Shown here: piece after piece, positions 1-9,461 of the stretch
How the letters are laid out: each line of letters opens with the position of its first letter
Numbering within the stretch: position 1 is the first letter of the stretch
NCBI GenBank assembly: GCA_945870025.1
Contig: CAMBQN010000012.1
Span: forward strand, 17,979-81,978
Direction: 5' to 3'
DNA: 64,000 nt
Source of the DNA: Akkermansia muciniphila
Lineage (GTDB): Bacteria > Verrucomicrobiota > Kiritimatiellia > RFP12 > JAAYNR01
The notes under the pieces: generated by a model
Databases searched by the model: none
Seen by the model: only the letters and a program-made list of their open reading frames with translations
What the model was told of the DNA's origin: nothing
Position numbers and translations under genes: made by a program

Positions 1-497
1 TTGATGATCCAGACCTGTTCGACGCCTGCGCCGCCCTGGCGGGTCGGCCCGAGGAGATCCTCGGCGACGACGCCTTTGTCGCACGCGCCTTGGCCGTCAA
101 AGTCCGCACGATCTGCCAAGATCCCTACGAAAAAGGGATTCGTGCCGCGCTCAACCTCGGCCACACGATCGGTCATGGCGTGGAGCAGGCCCTGCACTTT
201 GCGATCAGCCACGGCGAGGCCGTGTCGATCGGTCTGGTTGCCGAGGCGCGCATCGCCGAAACTCTGGGGCTGGCCGAGACGGGCTTGGCCGGACGCCTCG
301 CGGCCGTGCTCGGCGGACTCGGCCTCCCGGTCGACCTGCCACCCGGTCTCGACCGCGCCGCCTGTCTCAAGGCGATCCGGCTCGACAAGAAGCGGGTCGC
401 CGGCACGGTTCGCTTCGCCCTTCCTATCCGCATCGGCGCCGTCCAGGTTGGCGTGGAGGTGCCAGTGGATATCCTCGAGGCGGCACTGGCCCGCTGA
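1..497 (+). CDS. aroB: 3-dehydroquinate synthase, C-terminal part (5' end outside window)
   Basis: The reading frame enters at base 3 without a start codon and stops at TGA 495-497. It gives about 164 residues of the C-terminal half of dehydroquinate synthase, the second shikimate-pathway enzyme (DAHP to 3-dehydroquinate, NAD- and metal-dependent, cytoplasmic). The metal-site helix is recognisable: LNLGHTIGHGVE followed by SHGEAVSIGLVAEA, supplying the conserved His ligands, and later the conserved LDKKR stretch (D-K-K) that binds the substrate phosphate. The C-terminus is of normal length. The only other shikimate gene in the window is aroE at about 60 kb, so the pathway genes are dispersed. 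It converges on the FecCD permease, with a repeat island in the gap. The family call is secure; only the missing 5' half limits the entry. Confidence 0.93.
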   Translation, partial: DDPDLFDACAALAGRPEEILGDDAFVARALAVKVRTICQDPYEKGIRAALNLGHTIGHGVEQALHFAISHGEAVSIGLVAEARIAETLGLAETGLAGRLAAVLGGLGLPVDLPPGLDRAACLKAIRLDKKRVAGTVRFALPIRIGAVQVGVEVPVDILEAALAR

Positions 498-520
498 CGC
501 CCGATGGTGTGCGCGTCCTG

Positions 521-627
521 AATGGCGCTAAGCTAAGCGATGCTTCCGATAGCAATCGTAATTCGTTCTACACCAGTAGATTAGGATTAAGATTAAGATG
601 GCAATAGCCCCTTAACTTAGCGCCATT
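521..627. repeat. Inverted-repeat island with GATTAA-type hexads
   Basis: A 17-base arm at 521-537 (AATGGCGCTAAGCTAAG) is matched by its reverse complement at 611-627 with one mismatch. Between the arms, 554-599 holds degenerate GATTAG/GATTAA units. This inner 46 bases matches the reverse complement of 56966-57012 at about 38 positions, so the two are copies of one dispersed element. It fills the gap between the convergent aroB and permease genes. No T-tract follows the stem, so it is not a typical intrinsic terminator. Confidence 0.7.
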
Positions 628-650
628 CTTGCCGATCCTGAATCCTCGTT

Positions 651-1625
651 TCAGGCGATCCACCCCTCCCGCCGACGGCGGAGGAGGATCAGGAAGAACG
701 GTCCACCGGTCAGGGCCGTGATCACCCCGACCGGAATCTCCTGACCGGACACCAGCGAGCGTGCAACCGTGTCGCACACGACCAAAAACGCGCCGCCGGC
801 CAGAGCTGCGGCCGGGAGCAGGCGACGGTGGTCCGAGCCGGTCACGTGGCGCACGGCGTGCGGGACGATCAGACCAACAAATCCGATCAGCCCCGCCAGC
901 GCCACGGCGGCGGCGGCAGCCAGGGTGGCGGTTCCGAGCGCGCAACACACGACGAAACGCGTGCGCACGCCGACGTTATGGGCCATTTCCGTGCCCAACG
1001 TCAACGCGTTCAGGTCCCGCGCCAGCGCCAGCGCCGCGACACACGCCACCGCACAGCAGACGGCGCAGCCCGTCAGCACACGCATGTCGTTGATCTGCAG
1101 GTTTCCGAGCATCCACCAGAGGATGCCGTGCAACCGCTCGTTGCGGGAAAAGGAAAGCATCACCATCAGGACGCTCGCCAACATGGAACTCACGACCACA
1201 CCGCTGAGGATCAATCCGTGGACGGAGGTATCACCGTGGCGCGAGGCCAGCCGATAGACGACGGTCAGGGTGATGATCGCCGCCGCAAAGGCCGCGAGCG
1301 GAAGCGCCAGAACCGTGTAGCCTGCCAGCCCCAGCGTGATGGCCAACGTCGCCCCCACCGCGCCGCCGCTGCTCACACCCAGAACATAGGGATCCGCCAG
1401 GGGATTGCGCAACACCGCCTGTAGCACCGCGCCGGCGCACGAAAGTGCCGCGCCCACGACAAAGCCCGCGGCAATCCGGCTGATGCGGAGTTGCAGCAGC
1501 ACCCGGTCCAATTCTGTCGCCGTTGCGGGCCAGGCAAACCCGTTCTGGCCGATCAACACCGCCAACGCGGGGATCAGCAGACAAACGACAACGCCGATAA
1601 CCATCCAACTCTTTTTTGTAATCAC
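651..1625 (-). CDS. FecCD-family ABC transporter permease (iron-siderophore or cobalamin type)
   Basis: This inner-membrane permease would form the translocation channel of an iron-chelate or vitamin B12 importer. Several hydrophobic segments run along its roughly 324 residues, the usual family length. Family hallmarks are GVSSGGAVGA after the third segment and GFVGLIVPHAVRH, the classic FecCD signature. I chose the GTG at 1625 because the protein then begins with a short basic stretch and a hydrophobic helix (ITKKSWMVIGVVV). AGGA lies just upstream, and the frame's farther upstream extension has no family character. A GC-rich hairpin (1651-1658 with 1664-1671) sits in the leader. No ATPase or binding-protein gene is adjacent: downstream is the convergent aroB, so its partners must be elsewhere. 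Substrate cannot be read from sequence. Confidence 0.85.
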   Translation of the reverse strand: MITKKSWMVIGVVVCLLIPALAVLIGQNGFAWPATATELDRVLLQLRISRIAAGFVVGAALSCAGAVLQAVLRNPLADPYVLGVSSGGAVGATLAITLGLAGYTVLALPLAAFAAAIITLTVVYRLASRHGDTSVHGLILSGVVVSSMLASVLMVMLSFSRNERLHGILWWMLGNLQINDMRVLTGCAVCCAVACVAALALARDLNALTLGTEMAHNVGVRTRFVVCCALGTATLAAAAAVALAGLIGFVGLIVPHAVRHVTGSDHRRLLPAAALAGGAFLVVCDTVARSLVSGQEIPVGVITALTGGPFFLILLRRRREGWIA

Positions 1626-1825
1626 GCGTCCTAAGCACTCCCAGACGACGGGTGCGGGAACAACCCGCACCGAAGACACAGTCAAACGGTAGCATGACCC
1701 GTGCGAGACGTCAACGAGGATGCGCAATTACCCACCCGGTGAAGATAGGAGTTTCTTTTCGTCCGTTGGCGTGTGTATACTGACCGGCCTGCTCATCAAT
1801 CCTCAACCGTTATTCTGGGCGCCCT

Positions 1826-4800
1826 ATGAAAAAAATCAATCTCTTGTCCGTCGTGATCGCCTTGGCCCTGTTGATCGTCGCCATCGGCCGGGCCGAGCCG
1901 GCCCTGCGTGATCCTGCGGCGGTGATCGCCGAGGCCTCCACCGTGACACGCGAGCGGTTTCCCGACGCCGACACGGTGCTGACCTACAATCTCGTCCACG
2001 AGCAATACAACCCCGACGGCACCGGCGAGTCGTGGGACGACGAGTATGTCACGATCCTGACCGAGAAGGGCCGCCGCGAAGTCGGCTCGCGCTCGATCCC
2101 CTTCAACGTCTCCTACGGCACCGTCTCCGTCGTCCGTGCCGAAATCTACAAGCCCTCGGGCCGCGTGATCCCGGTGGATGTCGCCCGCCAGAGCCGCGTG
2201 ATGATCGAGTCCGGCCAGATGGGATCCAATATCTTCGACCCCAACAACAAGGTCCTCTCCCTCTCCATCCCCGGTCTGGAGGTCGGCGACACCTGCCGCT
2301 TCCTCACCCGCAGCATGACGCACAAGGCGCGCGTGCCCAACGCCTGGTCGGACTTCTCGGTCCTCGAATACACCTCGCCCATCCTCGCGATCGATCACGA
2401 GGTTGTGTCCCCGCCTGGATTGCCGCTCGTCCACCAGGTGCTCCGGGCGTCCGTCTCCAACACCGTCGCCGCCACCACCGAAACTCTCGCCGACGGCCGC
2501 ATCCGCCACCGCTGGGCCGTCCGCAACGTCCCCCGCATGTTCGAAGAGCCCGATATGCCCCCGACGCACACCCAGGTGCAACGCCTCCTGCTCAGCACCC
2601 AGGCCGACTGGCCCACCGTCTCCCGCTGGTACTGGAACCTCTCCAAACCCCGCATCGAGACCACCGTCCCCGAAATGACCGCAACCGTCGGCCGCCTCAC
2701 CGCGGGCGCCGACTCCCGCACCGAGCGTATCCGCCGCATCTTCACCTTTGTCTCGCAGCAGATCCGCTACATGGGCATCACCGACGAAGCCGTGGCGCCC
2801 GGTTATGAGCCGCATGACGTCTCGATGACCTTCACCAATCGCTACGGCGTCTGCCGCGACAAGGCCGCCCTGCTCGTCGCCCTCCTGCGCTTGAACGGTA
2901 TCGAGGCGTTCCCCGTCTTAATCCACGCTGGCGCCAAGCTCGATCCCGACGTCCCGCTCCCCTTCTTCAATCATGCCATCGTCGCCGCCGCGCGCGAACC
3001 GGCCGACGCCGCCAACCCCTACATCCTGATGGATCCCACCGACGAAAACACCCGCGACATGCTCCCCTCCTACCTCTGCAACCGCAGCTATCTCGTCGCC
3101 ACGCCCGCCGGAGACCCCCTGCGCGTCTCGCCCGTCGTCCCCGCCGCCAGTAACCTGCTGCACATCGCCTCGGAGGGCGAGGCCGACGCCGCGGGCACCC
3201 TCACCCTCCGCTCCGAGCTTCGCTTCGACGGCATCAACGACACCACGTATCGCAACCACCTCGTCCGCATGCCGCCCGACGAGCGCCGCACGTTCTTCGA
3301 GGGTGTCATCAAAGCCCGCCTCTCCGGCGCGGAGCTGCTCGACTGTGCCATCCTCCCCGAGGATCTCCGTGACACGGCGCAGCCCCTGACCGTCCGCCTC
3401 ACCTGCCGCGTCATCAACTGGCCGGTCCGCGGCGACGGCATCGACCTCGCCAGCCTGCCGTGGCTCGGCGCCTCCCTCGGCTACGTGAATTTCGTCGTCG
3501 GCCAGACGGGCCTCCCGGCGCGCAAGTACACCCTCGAGACGGGCGTCGCCTGCGGCGTCGAGGAGACGGTCTCGATCCGCGTGCGCGACGCCCTCGGCAC
3601 GCCGCTGCGCATCCCCGAACCGACCCGCCTCGACCGCCCGGGCGTTCACTTCAGCCTCGTCACCACCGCCGGAAATGATCGTCTCGGTGGCACGCTGAAT
3701 TACCGCATCGAGCAGCCCGAATTCACCCCCGTCGAGTATCTCGGCCTCCGCGCGTCGCTCCAAGAGATGGAGGTGGCTTCGCGCCGGCGCCCGGCGTTCG
3801 CCGCCACGGGCGGCTCCGCCCGGCCCGACGTGCGCGTGCTGGATGTCCTCACCCGCTACGACCTCGTCGACAGCCGCGCCTGGACCCGCACCGAGACGCG
3901 CGTCACCCAGGTGCTCTCCTACGCCGGCAAGAAAAAGTGCTCCGAGCTGATGATCGGCTACAACCCCGCCTGGCAGACCTCCGAGCTGGTCCGCGCCACC
4001 GTCTCCAACGCCAACGGCTCCGTGTTCAGCGTGAATGGCAAGGAGATCAACCGCATGGACGCCCCGTGGGTCGGCGGCGCCCCCCGCTATCCCGCCGCGA
4101 AGACGCTCGTCGTCAATCTCCCGGGCGTCGAGACCGGCAGCGTCATCACCACCGTGACCCGCGTCACGCAGCGCGACGCCCCCCGCTTCACGATCCAGAC
4201 CGTGTTCGGCGGATTCGACCCCGTCACCCGCGAGACGATCGAGATCACCGCGCCCGCCGACCTCGCGCTCGACACCCGCACCTTCCACGCCGAATCGCTC
4301 GTTGAAACGACTGACGCGGAGGCCGGCCGCACCGTGCGGCGCTGGGTCGCCGGACCGCAGGCCGCCATCATCCGCGAACCGGGCCTGCCGCCGGGCTGGA
4401 CCTTCAAGCCGACCCTCCTCGCCGCAGCCGGCGCCTCCGATGCCGGACTCGCCGAAACGCGCGCCGCCTTCGCCCGCGCCATGCGCGGCCAGACCGCCGC
4501 CGCCGCCCAGGCCCGCATCCTCGCCCACGAGGCGGACTCGCCCGACGCCGCCCTGCTCGCCATCCGCGACTTCGTGCTGCGAACCATCCGCCCCGCCGGC
4601 CCCGCCTTCACGACCCTCCCGGCCGGGCGCGCCGTCTCTCCCGCCGACCAGACGCTCGCCGAGGGCTATGGCCACAGCGCCGATCGCTGCATCCTCCTCG
4701 CCACCATGCTCCGCGCCGCTGGCTTTGACGCCGAACCCGTCTTGGTGAATCCCCAGCGCCAGCGCCCACTCTCCCTTTACTCCGCCGCGCGCCCGTTTGA

Positions 4801-5662
4801 AGGCATCTTGGGCTTCAGCGAAGCGCTGGTCCGGGTCCATCGCCGACCGGGCCTGCTCGCCCGCCTGTTCGGCCGTTCCACCGATGCCGCGCCGCTCTAT
4901 CTGGGCGATGGCGACCAATACAGCGTCCTAGGCACGACCGCCTTTGAGGACCATCCCCTACTGATGCTGGACGGCCGCGAAACGCGCGTGGAGACCGCTC
5001 CCGCATTCCACGCCCGATCCCGATCCGACTGGCACCTGGCGCTGGACGCCGACGGCGCCGCCCGGATCACCGTCACCAACTGGTATTTCGGCCCCGCCTG
5101 CGGCCTCTTCCGCAGGCAATACGCCGAGATGCCGCCCGAAGAGCGCCGCCGCCACCACCTCGAACTCGTGGGCGGGATTTCCCGTTCGGCCGAAGCGGTC
5201 GGCGACCTCGTGACCGATCTCGACGCCTATCCCGGCTTCCGCACCTTCATCGTGCGGGCCGCGCGTTACGCCGTGCGCGACGGCAAGGCTCTGACCCTCA
5301 TCCTCCCCGACGTCCCGTCGGCGGCCGTCCCCCTGCGCGCCGATCGCCGGTTCAGTCCCATGCTCCTCGGCGCCGATGGCGAACACCTCTGGACCTGCGC
5401 GGTCACCCTGCCGGTCGGCCTCGCGGCTCACATCCCCGTGCAGCCCCCCGCCGTCGCGCTGACGCTCCCCGGCGACGCCGGATCGGTCACCGGCGCCAGC
5501 CGCCTCGAGACCGCCGCCGACGGCGCCCGTACCCTCCGCTACGAACGCCGCATCCAGAACACGCCCGCGCTCCTGCCTCCCGAGCTCTACCCCGCCCTGC
5601 TCGAAGTCAACCGCACGCTTCTCAACCCCGCCCTGCGCACGGTGGTGATCGAGCTGGATTGA
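1826..5662 (+). CDS. Secreted DUF3857/transglutaminase-like protein with two transglutaminase folds
   Basis: The 1278-residue product starts with a Sec signal peptide (MKKINLLSVVIALALLIVA then a polar cleavage region), so it acts outside the cytoplasmic membrane. The first half is a DUF3857 beta domain followed by a transglutaminase-like domain with a full triad: Cys343 in YGVCRDKAALL, His383 in FFNHAIV and Asp403 in LMDPTDEN. The second half repeats the arrangement. Cys955 lies in GHSADRCILLATML and an Asp lies in LYLGDGDQY, but the position equivalent to His383 reads FSEALV (Glu999), so the second domain is probably not catalytic. The biological role of DUF3857 proteins is not established; protein cross-linking or proteolysis in the envelope are possibilities. 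A weak promoter-like TATACT lies at 1776-1781. The 3' end overlaps the convergent glycosidase gene by 41 bases. Confidence 0.85.
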   Translation: MKKINLLSVVIALALLIVAIGRAEPALRDPAAVIAEASTVTRERFPDADTVLTYNLVHEQYNPDGTGESWDDEYVTILTEKGRREVGSRSIPFNVSYGTVSVVRAEIYKPSGRVIPVDVARQSRVMIESGQMGSNIFDPNNKVLSLSIPGLEVGDTCRFLTRSMTHKARVPNAWSDFSVLEYTSPILAIDHEVVSPPGLPLVHQVLRASVSNTVAATTETLADGRIRHRWAVRNVPRMFEEPDMPPTHTQVQRLLLSTQADWPTVSRWYWNLSKPRIETTVPEMTATVGRLTAGADSRTERIRRIFTFVSQQIRYMGITDEAVAPGYEPHDVSMTFTNRYGVCRDKAALLVALLRLNGIEAFPVLIHAGAKLDPDVPLPFFNHAIVAAAREPADAANPYILMDPTDENTRDMLPSYLCNRSYLVATPAGDPLRVSPVVPAASNLLHIASEGEADAAGTLTLRSELRFDGINDTTYRNHLVRMPPDERRTFFEGVIKARLSGAELLDCAILPEDLRDTAQPLTVRLTCRVINWPVRGDGIDLASLPWLGASLGYVNFVVGQTGLPARKYTLETGVACGVEETVSIRVRDALGTPLRIPEPTRLDRPGVHFSLVTTAGNDRLGGTLNYRIEQPEFTPVEYLGLRASLQEMEVASRRRPAFAATGGSARPDVRVLDVLTRYDLVDSRAWTRTETRVTQVLSYAGKKKCSELMIGYNPAWQTSELVRATVSNANGSVFSVNGKEINRMDAPWVGGAPRYPAAKTLVVNLPGVETGSVITTVTRVTQRDAPRFTIQTVFGGFDPVTRETIEITAPADLALDTRTFHAESLVETTDAEAGRTVRRWVAGPQAAIIREPGLPPGWTFKPTLLAAAGASDAGLAETRAAFARAMRGQTAAAAQARILAHEADSPDAALLAIRDFVLRTIRPAGPAFTTLPAGRAVSPADQTLAEGYGHSADRCILLATMLRAAGFDAEPVLVNPQRQRPLSLYSAARPFEGILGFSEALVRVHRRPGLLARLFGRSTDAAPLYLGDGDQYSVLGTTAFEDHPLLMLDGRETRVETAPAFHARSRSDWHLALDADGAARITVTNWYFGPACGLFRRQYAEMPPEERRRHHLELVGGISRSAEAVGDLVTDLDAYPGFRTFIVRAARYAVRDGKALTLILPDVPSAAVPLRADRRFSPMLLGADGEHLWTCAVTLPVGLAAHIPVQPPAVALTLPGDAGSVTGASRLETAADGARTLRYERRIQNTPALLPPELYPALLEVNRTLLNPALRTVVIELD

Positions 5663-7670
5663 CGTCTGCCAGCTTCACCAGCTCGAGCACGTTCACCGCA
5701 TTGTACGCCATGCCGGTCACGTGGGTGGCATCTTCGCCGGTGATCGGGTTCAGGTTCTCGGGTATGACTTTGCCCGATGCACAGCAGATGGCCTTGATGA
5801 GCAATTCCACGGCCGCCTCGCGCCGACCGCACGCCGCCAGCGAGCGGGCGATGTAGACCATCTCGCGCGGCCAGTGGCCGCCGCTCCAATAGCCGTGCGG
5901 CCGAAAGCCCGCCTCGTTCTTCGCCAGGGTCGGCGTGTAGAGCAACGCGAACTCCTCCGGATTGTCCAGATGCTCGAAAAGCCGTTTGGCGCGCGCCGGG
6001 TTGCTCAGGAAATACGGCAGATAAAAGGCGTCGTGGTTTCTGACGCGGATCAGCGCCCCGGCCGTGACATCCCAGTCGTAGTAGAAACCATCCTGCTCGT
6101 GCCAGTGGCGGCTTTCCACCGTGGCGCAGGTGGCCGCAAAACGCTCGCTGGCGGTGCGGGCGGTGGCGTCGTCCCGCTTCAACCGGGCCATCCGCTCCAG
6201 CGCGCGCAGCGCACTCAGGAAGAAATTCGTTTCATAGAAATTCGTCTGCGGCCGCTGGTTTTCCCGGTAGAAAGACGTCACCACGTCGGGGTCCTGCGTG
6301 GTCACGGTATAGATCCACTCTTTCAAGTTGGCCTGGCTGAAGAAACAGCCGACCTTGTCGTCCGAGCCGCCTTCCCAGAGGTTGCGCCACTCGACCATTC
6401 CATCGTTATCGAGGTCGCGGTGTTCATAGACCTTGCGCATGTAGCGCCGGATCTTCTCCCAGACCGTGCCCCCCTCCCCGGCCGGCTCGTCCAGAATCGA
6501 CAGGTCGCCGGTCTGTTCCACATATTCTGCGAGCGCCGTGACAAACATCGGCACGCCATGCGAGAAAAAGCCCGAGTCACCGGGGTTTCCAAGACATCTG
6601 ACGCCGGTTGCATGCAGGTACCAGCACACCGTCCCGTCCGCGCCAACGGCGGTACGCACATACTCGATCAGGCACTTGCGCGCCAAACCGTGCCGGTTGG
6701 TGTGCGCCAGCCCGAACAGCGCCTCGCCACCGTCGTTGATCCAGACGCCGAACCAGATCGTCTTGTCCGGCGCCACGTAAGCCTTGAGATCGTTGAATGG
6801 CAAATCATACACGTTGACCAGCGTCACGCACCATTGCCAGTACTGGCGCCGCACGATCTCATCGGCAGAGTAGGCGACGGCCGTTCCGTCGGGCTTCTTC
6901 CAAGTGTAGCCGCCGGGGAAACGCGCCACGGGACACGAGGCCAGGTAGTCCTCCCACGCCGTCCGACTCTCGCTTCGCACGCCGGCGGGATCGGAGAACA
7001 GCGCCTCAGCCTCGGCCAGCGCCTGTCCCTTGTCCACGTGAAAGGCCACCGCCAGACGCAGGGTTCCATCCGCCGCGGCAGCGAGGTCAAAGCCACCGCC
7101 CTCGTGCGGCTTCAGTTGTCCCGCATAGCGAAAGACCACCGTATAGGCGCCATCATTCCAGAGGATGCGCCCCGGCGTGTGTTCGACGGAAAAGCGAATG
7201 TGCGCCGCCGCATAACGGCCGGTCTCTGCTCGAGACAGAAATGCCAGCCTGGCATCCGGCGCAAGCGTCCCTTCCACGACGGCCCCGTAGCGCTCATACG
7301 GAAGGAACAGGGAGAGCCGGCCCGACCCCGCAACGATTTCGACGCCGTCCGGGCGGTAGGCGCACGTTTCCGGCTTTCCGATACCGTCCACTTTCAGGCC
7401 GAAGAAAGTCCTCACCGCTGAGGGCGGCTCCCGGTTCGCCGCCGGGGATCCCGCTTTCTTCTTCTCCTCATCCATCGCGATGTCGCTGAACGCGCCCGCC
7501 TCCAGCAAGGCCACCTTCCACTGGTCGCACTCCCCGGTATTGGTCGGAGCTGTGCGAAAAACAAAATACCCCTCCCCGTCCACTTCCTCCGCAACCCAGC
7601 GGAGATTTCCCAGCCAATGCCGGGGCCCGATAAATGTGTCACGACGGTCAATCAGTTGCTCGTATATCAT
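5622..7670 (-). CDS. (alpha/alpha)6-barrel glycosidase, GH63/GH37-like
   Basis: The protein of about 682 residues resembles the six-hairpin glycosidases of the GH63/trehalase/amylo-alpha-1,6-glucosidase group. It has an N-terminal beta-sandwich and a helical barrel with VEWRNLWEGGSDDK near residue 400, QTNFYETNFFLSALRAL, and HGYWSGGHWPREM at about residues 592-604, which matches the region near the catalytic base in these families. No signal peptide is visible, so it probably acts in the cytoplasm on imported oligosaccharides. The start at 7670 (MIYEQL) is preferred over the codon at 7700 because GAGGAACG lies directly upstream. It is 52 bases downstream of the lipoprotein gene on the same strand, suggesting co-transcription. 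The last residues are encoded in DNA overlapping the convergent gene. Exact linkage specificity is unknown. Confidence 0.72.
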   Translation of the reverse strand: MIYEQLIDRRDTFIGPRHWLGNLRWVAEEVDGEGYFVFRTAPTNTGECDQWKVALLEAGAFSDIAMDEEKKKAGSPAANREPPSAVRTFFGLKVDGIGKPETCAYRPDGVEIVAGSGRLSLFLPYERYGAVVEGTLAPDARLAFLSRAETGRYAAAHIRFSVEHTPGRILWNDGAYTVVFRYAGQLKPHEGGGFDLAAAADGTLRLAVAFHVDKGQALAEAEALFSDPAGVRSESRTAWEDYLASCPVARFPGGYTWKKPDGTAVAYSADEIVRRQYWQWCVTLVNVYDLPFNDLKAYVAPDKTIWFGVWINDGGEALFGLAHTNRHGLARKCLIEYVRTAVGADGTVCWYLHATGVRCLGNPGDSGFFSHGVPMFVTALAEYVEQTGDLSILDEPAGEGGTVWEKIRRYMRKVYEHRDLDNDGMVEWRNLWEGGSDDKVGCFFSQANLKEWIYTVTTQDPDVVTSFYRENQRPQTNFYETNFFLSALRALERMARLKRDDATARTASERFAATCATVESRHWHEQDGFYYDWDVTAGALIRVRNHDAFYLPYFLSNPARAKRLFEHLDNPEEFALLYTPTLAKNEAGFRPHGYWSGGHWPREMVYIARSLAACGRREAAVELLIKAICCASGKVIPENLNPITGEDATHVTGMAYNAVNVLELVKLADVNPARSPPCAGRG

Positions 7671-7722
7671 GCTCGTTCCTCTTCCTTGCGATGCGTACAC
7701 CCGGCGCGGCCGGACTCCCTGT

Positions 7723-9333
7723 TCACAGATGCGCCGGATCCAGTTCCATCAGCGCGATGTCGTCGAACCAGGCGGTGCCACGCCCGTCGACCACCAGCCC
7801 CGGCACGGCGAAGCTCTCCCCCTCCGGCGGCACGAAATCCACAGTGAGCAAAGTCCACTCCTGGTCGCCGGTCAGCGACGGGGAAGAGACGGCCGTGTCG
7901 ACATCCACCCGCGGCTTCACCTGCAGGCAGGCACCCTTGCCGGTAACCCCGCGGGTGCGGACCCAAGCGCTGAGGCGATAGCGTTTCCCGTGCTCCACGT
8001 GCAGCAGAGGCCCTCCGTGCGCCGGTTGCGCCACGTTGCCGCCGCTGACGCGTATAGAATGCGTGCCGGAATGTCCGATCGTGCGGTCATATGCCGCGCC
8101 GTACTTCCAGATGCACCCGTTGTAGAGCACGCCGTCGGGAACCGGAGTCTCCAGATCGTTCACCACGTTTTGCCGGAACCCCAGCGGACCTTCGTCCTTC
8201 GATTTCGGGGGCGTGATGCGTGCGGCATCCTCCAATTCCCTGGCCAGCGGCAGCGGCAGGCTGAGAAACCGGTACGCAGCCATGATGCGATAGAGACCGT
8301 CCGCGCCCTGCTCCTTGGGCGCCAGTGCAATGATATGCTGATCGTACCAGACGGGGCACGTCAGAAAGGTCAGCGGCGGCGACCACACGATCTCCACGAA
8401 CGGATTCATGTCAGGCTCGGTCACGAACCCTAGAAATCCGCCGTCCGCCGGCGGTTCGGCCCATGCGCTGCCGTAGCCGTGTATTAACGACCGCGGATTC
8501 TGATATAGGTAGCAGACGGCGCCATCGCGCCGTGTCCAGACGCTCTTCTGGTAGCGCTTGCGGTCGTCGCGCGAATCCGCCACGCCGTTGGGCAGCAGAT
8601 TAGCGTACTCGAAGCGACGGGGCTTCTTCATCCGCACCTCGACCTCGCAATCCCACAGATAGCCCAGCACAGGGTCAAACCGCAGCGCAAAGCGATTTTC
8701 GACGGGCGTTTGTCCGTCGCTATTCTCGCGATAGCGGAGCCGGAGCGCGGTACCGTCGTCCGGCAGGCGTACGATCTCGTATTGGTTTGTCCATGTCCCC
8801 TGGGCCGAGATCACGATGCGCGGTCCCTGAAATGTCTCCCAACCGTGAATCACAGGCATCCGGTATTCCACGTTGGTTCCGCCGTCTGGAGGAAAGGCCC
8901 GGAACATCTCGATCTCGCCCACCACCAGGTTCAGCAGTCCGATCCGCTGCTCGCCGTCCTGAATCCAGAAGAACTTGCCGGGGTACTCTTGCGTGCCGCG
9001 AACATACTTGGGTCGATCCTGTACCGGAGCCAGTCGGAAGTGCGGTTGATGCGCGTGACGCGGCAGACTTGCATAGCACGAGGCGCTTTCAATGAACGCC
9101 TGCAAGCGCCCGCCCGGCAGAGGCGTGGTGCCACGGCCATGCGTCCCCGGCGCCGCAAGGCCGGGACACAGCGCCTCATCCACGGTATTGAACGTACGCT
9201 CACTGTCCGGCGTCACGCACCCGGCGGCCAGCAGCATCAGCGACCATGACACAACACGGGCGATGCGCGGCGATCGCGGGGAATTTCCGCCCGAAAGTGT
9301 CCTCGCATTGTCCGACTCTCGTTGGTCATTCAT
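7723..9333 (-). CDS. Putative lipoprotein with C-terminal carbohydrate-binding-like jelly roll
   Basis: The 536-residue protein has an N-terminal signal ending in a lipobox (SLMLLAAGC, lipidated Cys39), so it should be anchored in the envelope. I do not recognise the central part. The last 140 residues, from about VLYNGCIWKYG to WFDDIALMELD, look like a CBM4/9-type beta-sandwich: an insertion near HSIRVSGG, then KRYRLSAWVRTRG and the terminal GTAWFDDIALME motif common to these modules. AGGAGCCTCCT precedes the ATG at 9333. It lies in the same transcription direction as the GH63-like gene and may hand bound glycan to that enzyme. The N-terminal tail before the hydrophobic segment (29 residues, rich in Arg and Ser) is longer than usual for a lipoprotein signal. 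Confidence 0.6.
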   Translation of the reverse strand: MNDQRESDNARTLSGGNSPRSPRIARVVSWSLMLLAAGCVTPDSERTFNTVDEALCPGLAAPGTHGRGTTPLPGGRLQAFIESASCYASLPRHAHQPHFRLAPVQDRPKYVRGTQEYPGKFFWIQDGEQRIGLLNLVVGEIEMFRAFPPDGGTNVEYRMPVIHGWETFQGPRIVISAQGTWTNQYEIVRLPDDGTALRLRYRENSDGQTPVENRFALRFDPVLGYLWDCEVEVRMKKPRRFEYANLLPNGVADSRDDRKRYQKSVWTRRDGAVCYLYQNPRSLIHGYGSAWAEPPADGGFLGFVTEPDMNPFVEIVWSPPLTFLTCPVWYDQHIIALAPKEQGADGLYRIMAAYRFLSLPLPLARELEDAARITPPKSKDEGPLGFRQNVVNDLETPVPDGVLYNGCIWKYGAAYDRTIGHSGTHSIRVSGGNVAQPAHGGPLLHVEHGKRYRLSAWVRTRGVTGKGACLQVKPRVDVDTAVSSPSLTGDQEWTLLTVDFVPPEGESFAVPGLVVDGRGTAWFDDIALMELDPAHL

Positions 9334-9461
9334 AGGAGGCTCCTATTTCCGTCAAAAAACTTACAGCACCGGCCACATAAACGCAAGCTAGCACTAAAAC
9401 ATCTCCCTGTTTTGTTCAACTCATGCATAATACAGCTGGGTGTATGCGTTTTGCCGTAGAT

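Noticed and set aside
1651..1671. Hairpin considered as a cobalamin riboswitch of the FecCD gene
   Set aside because: The leader is too short and lacks the B12-box pattern; only a simple stem is seen.
2918..4918. 666-residue minus-strand frame
   Set aside because: It is a GC-rich shadow of the DUF3857/transglutaminase gene and resembles no family.
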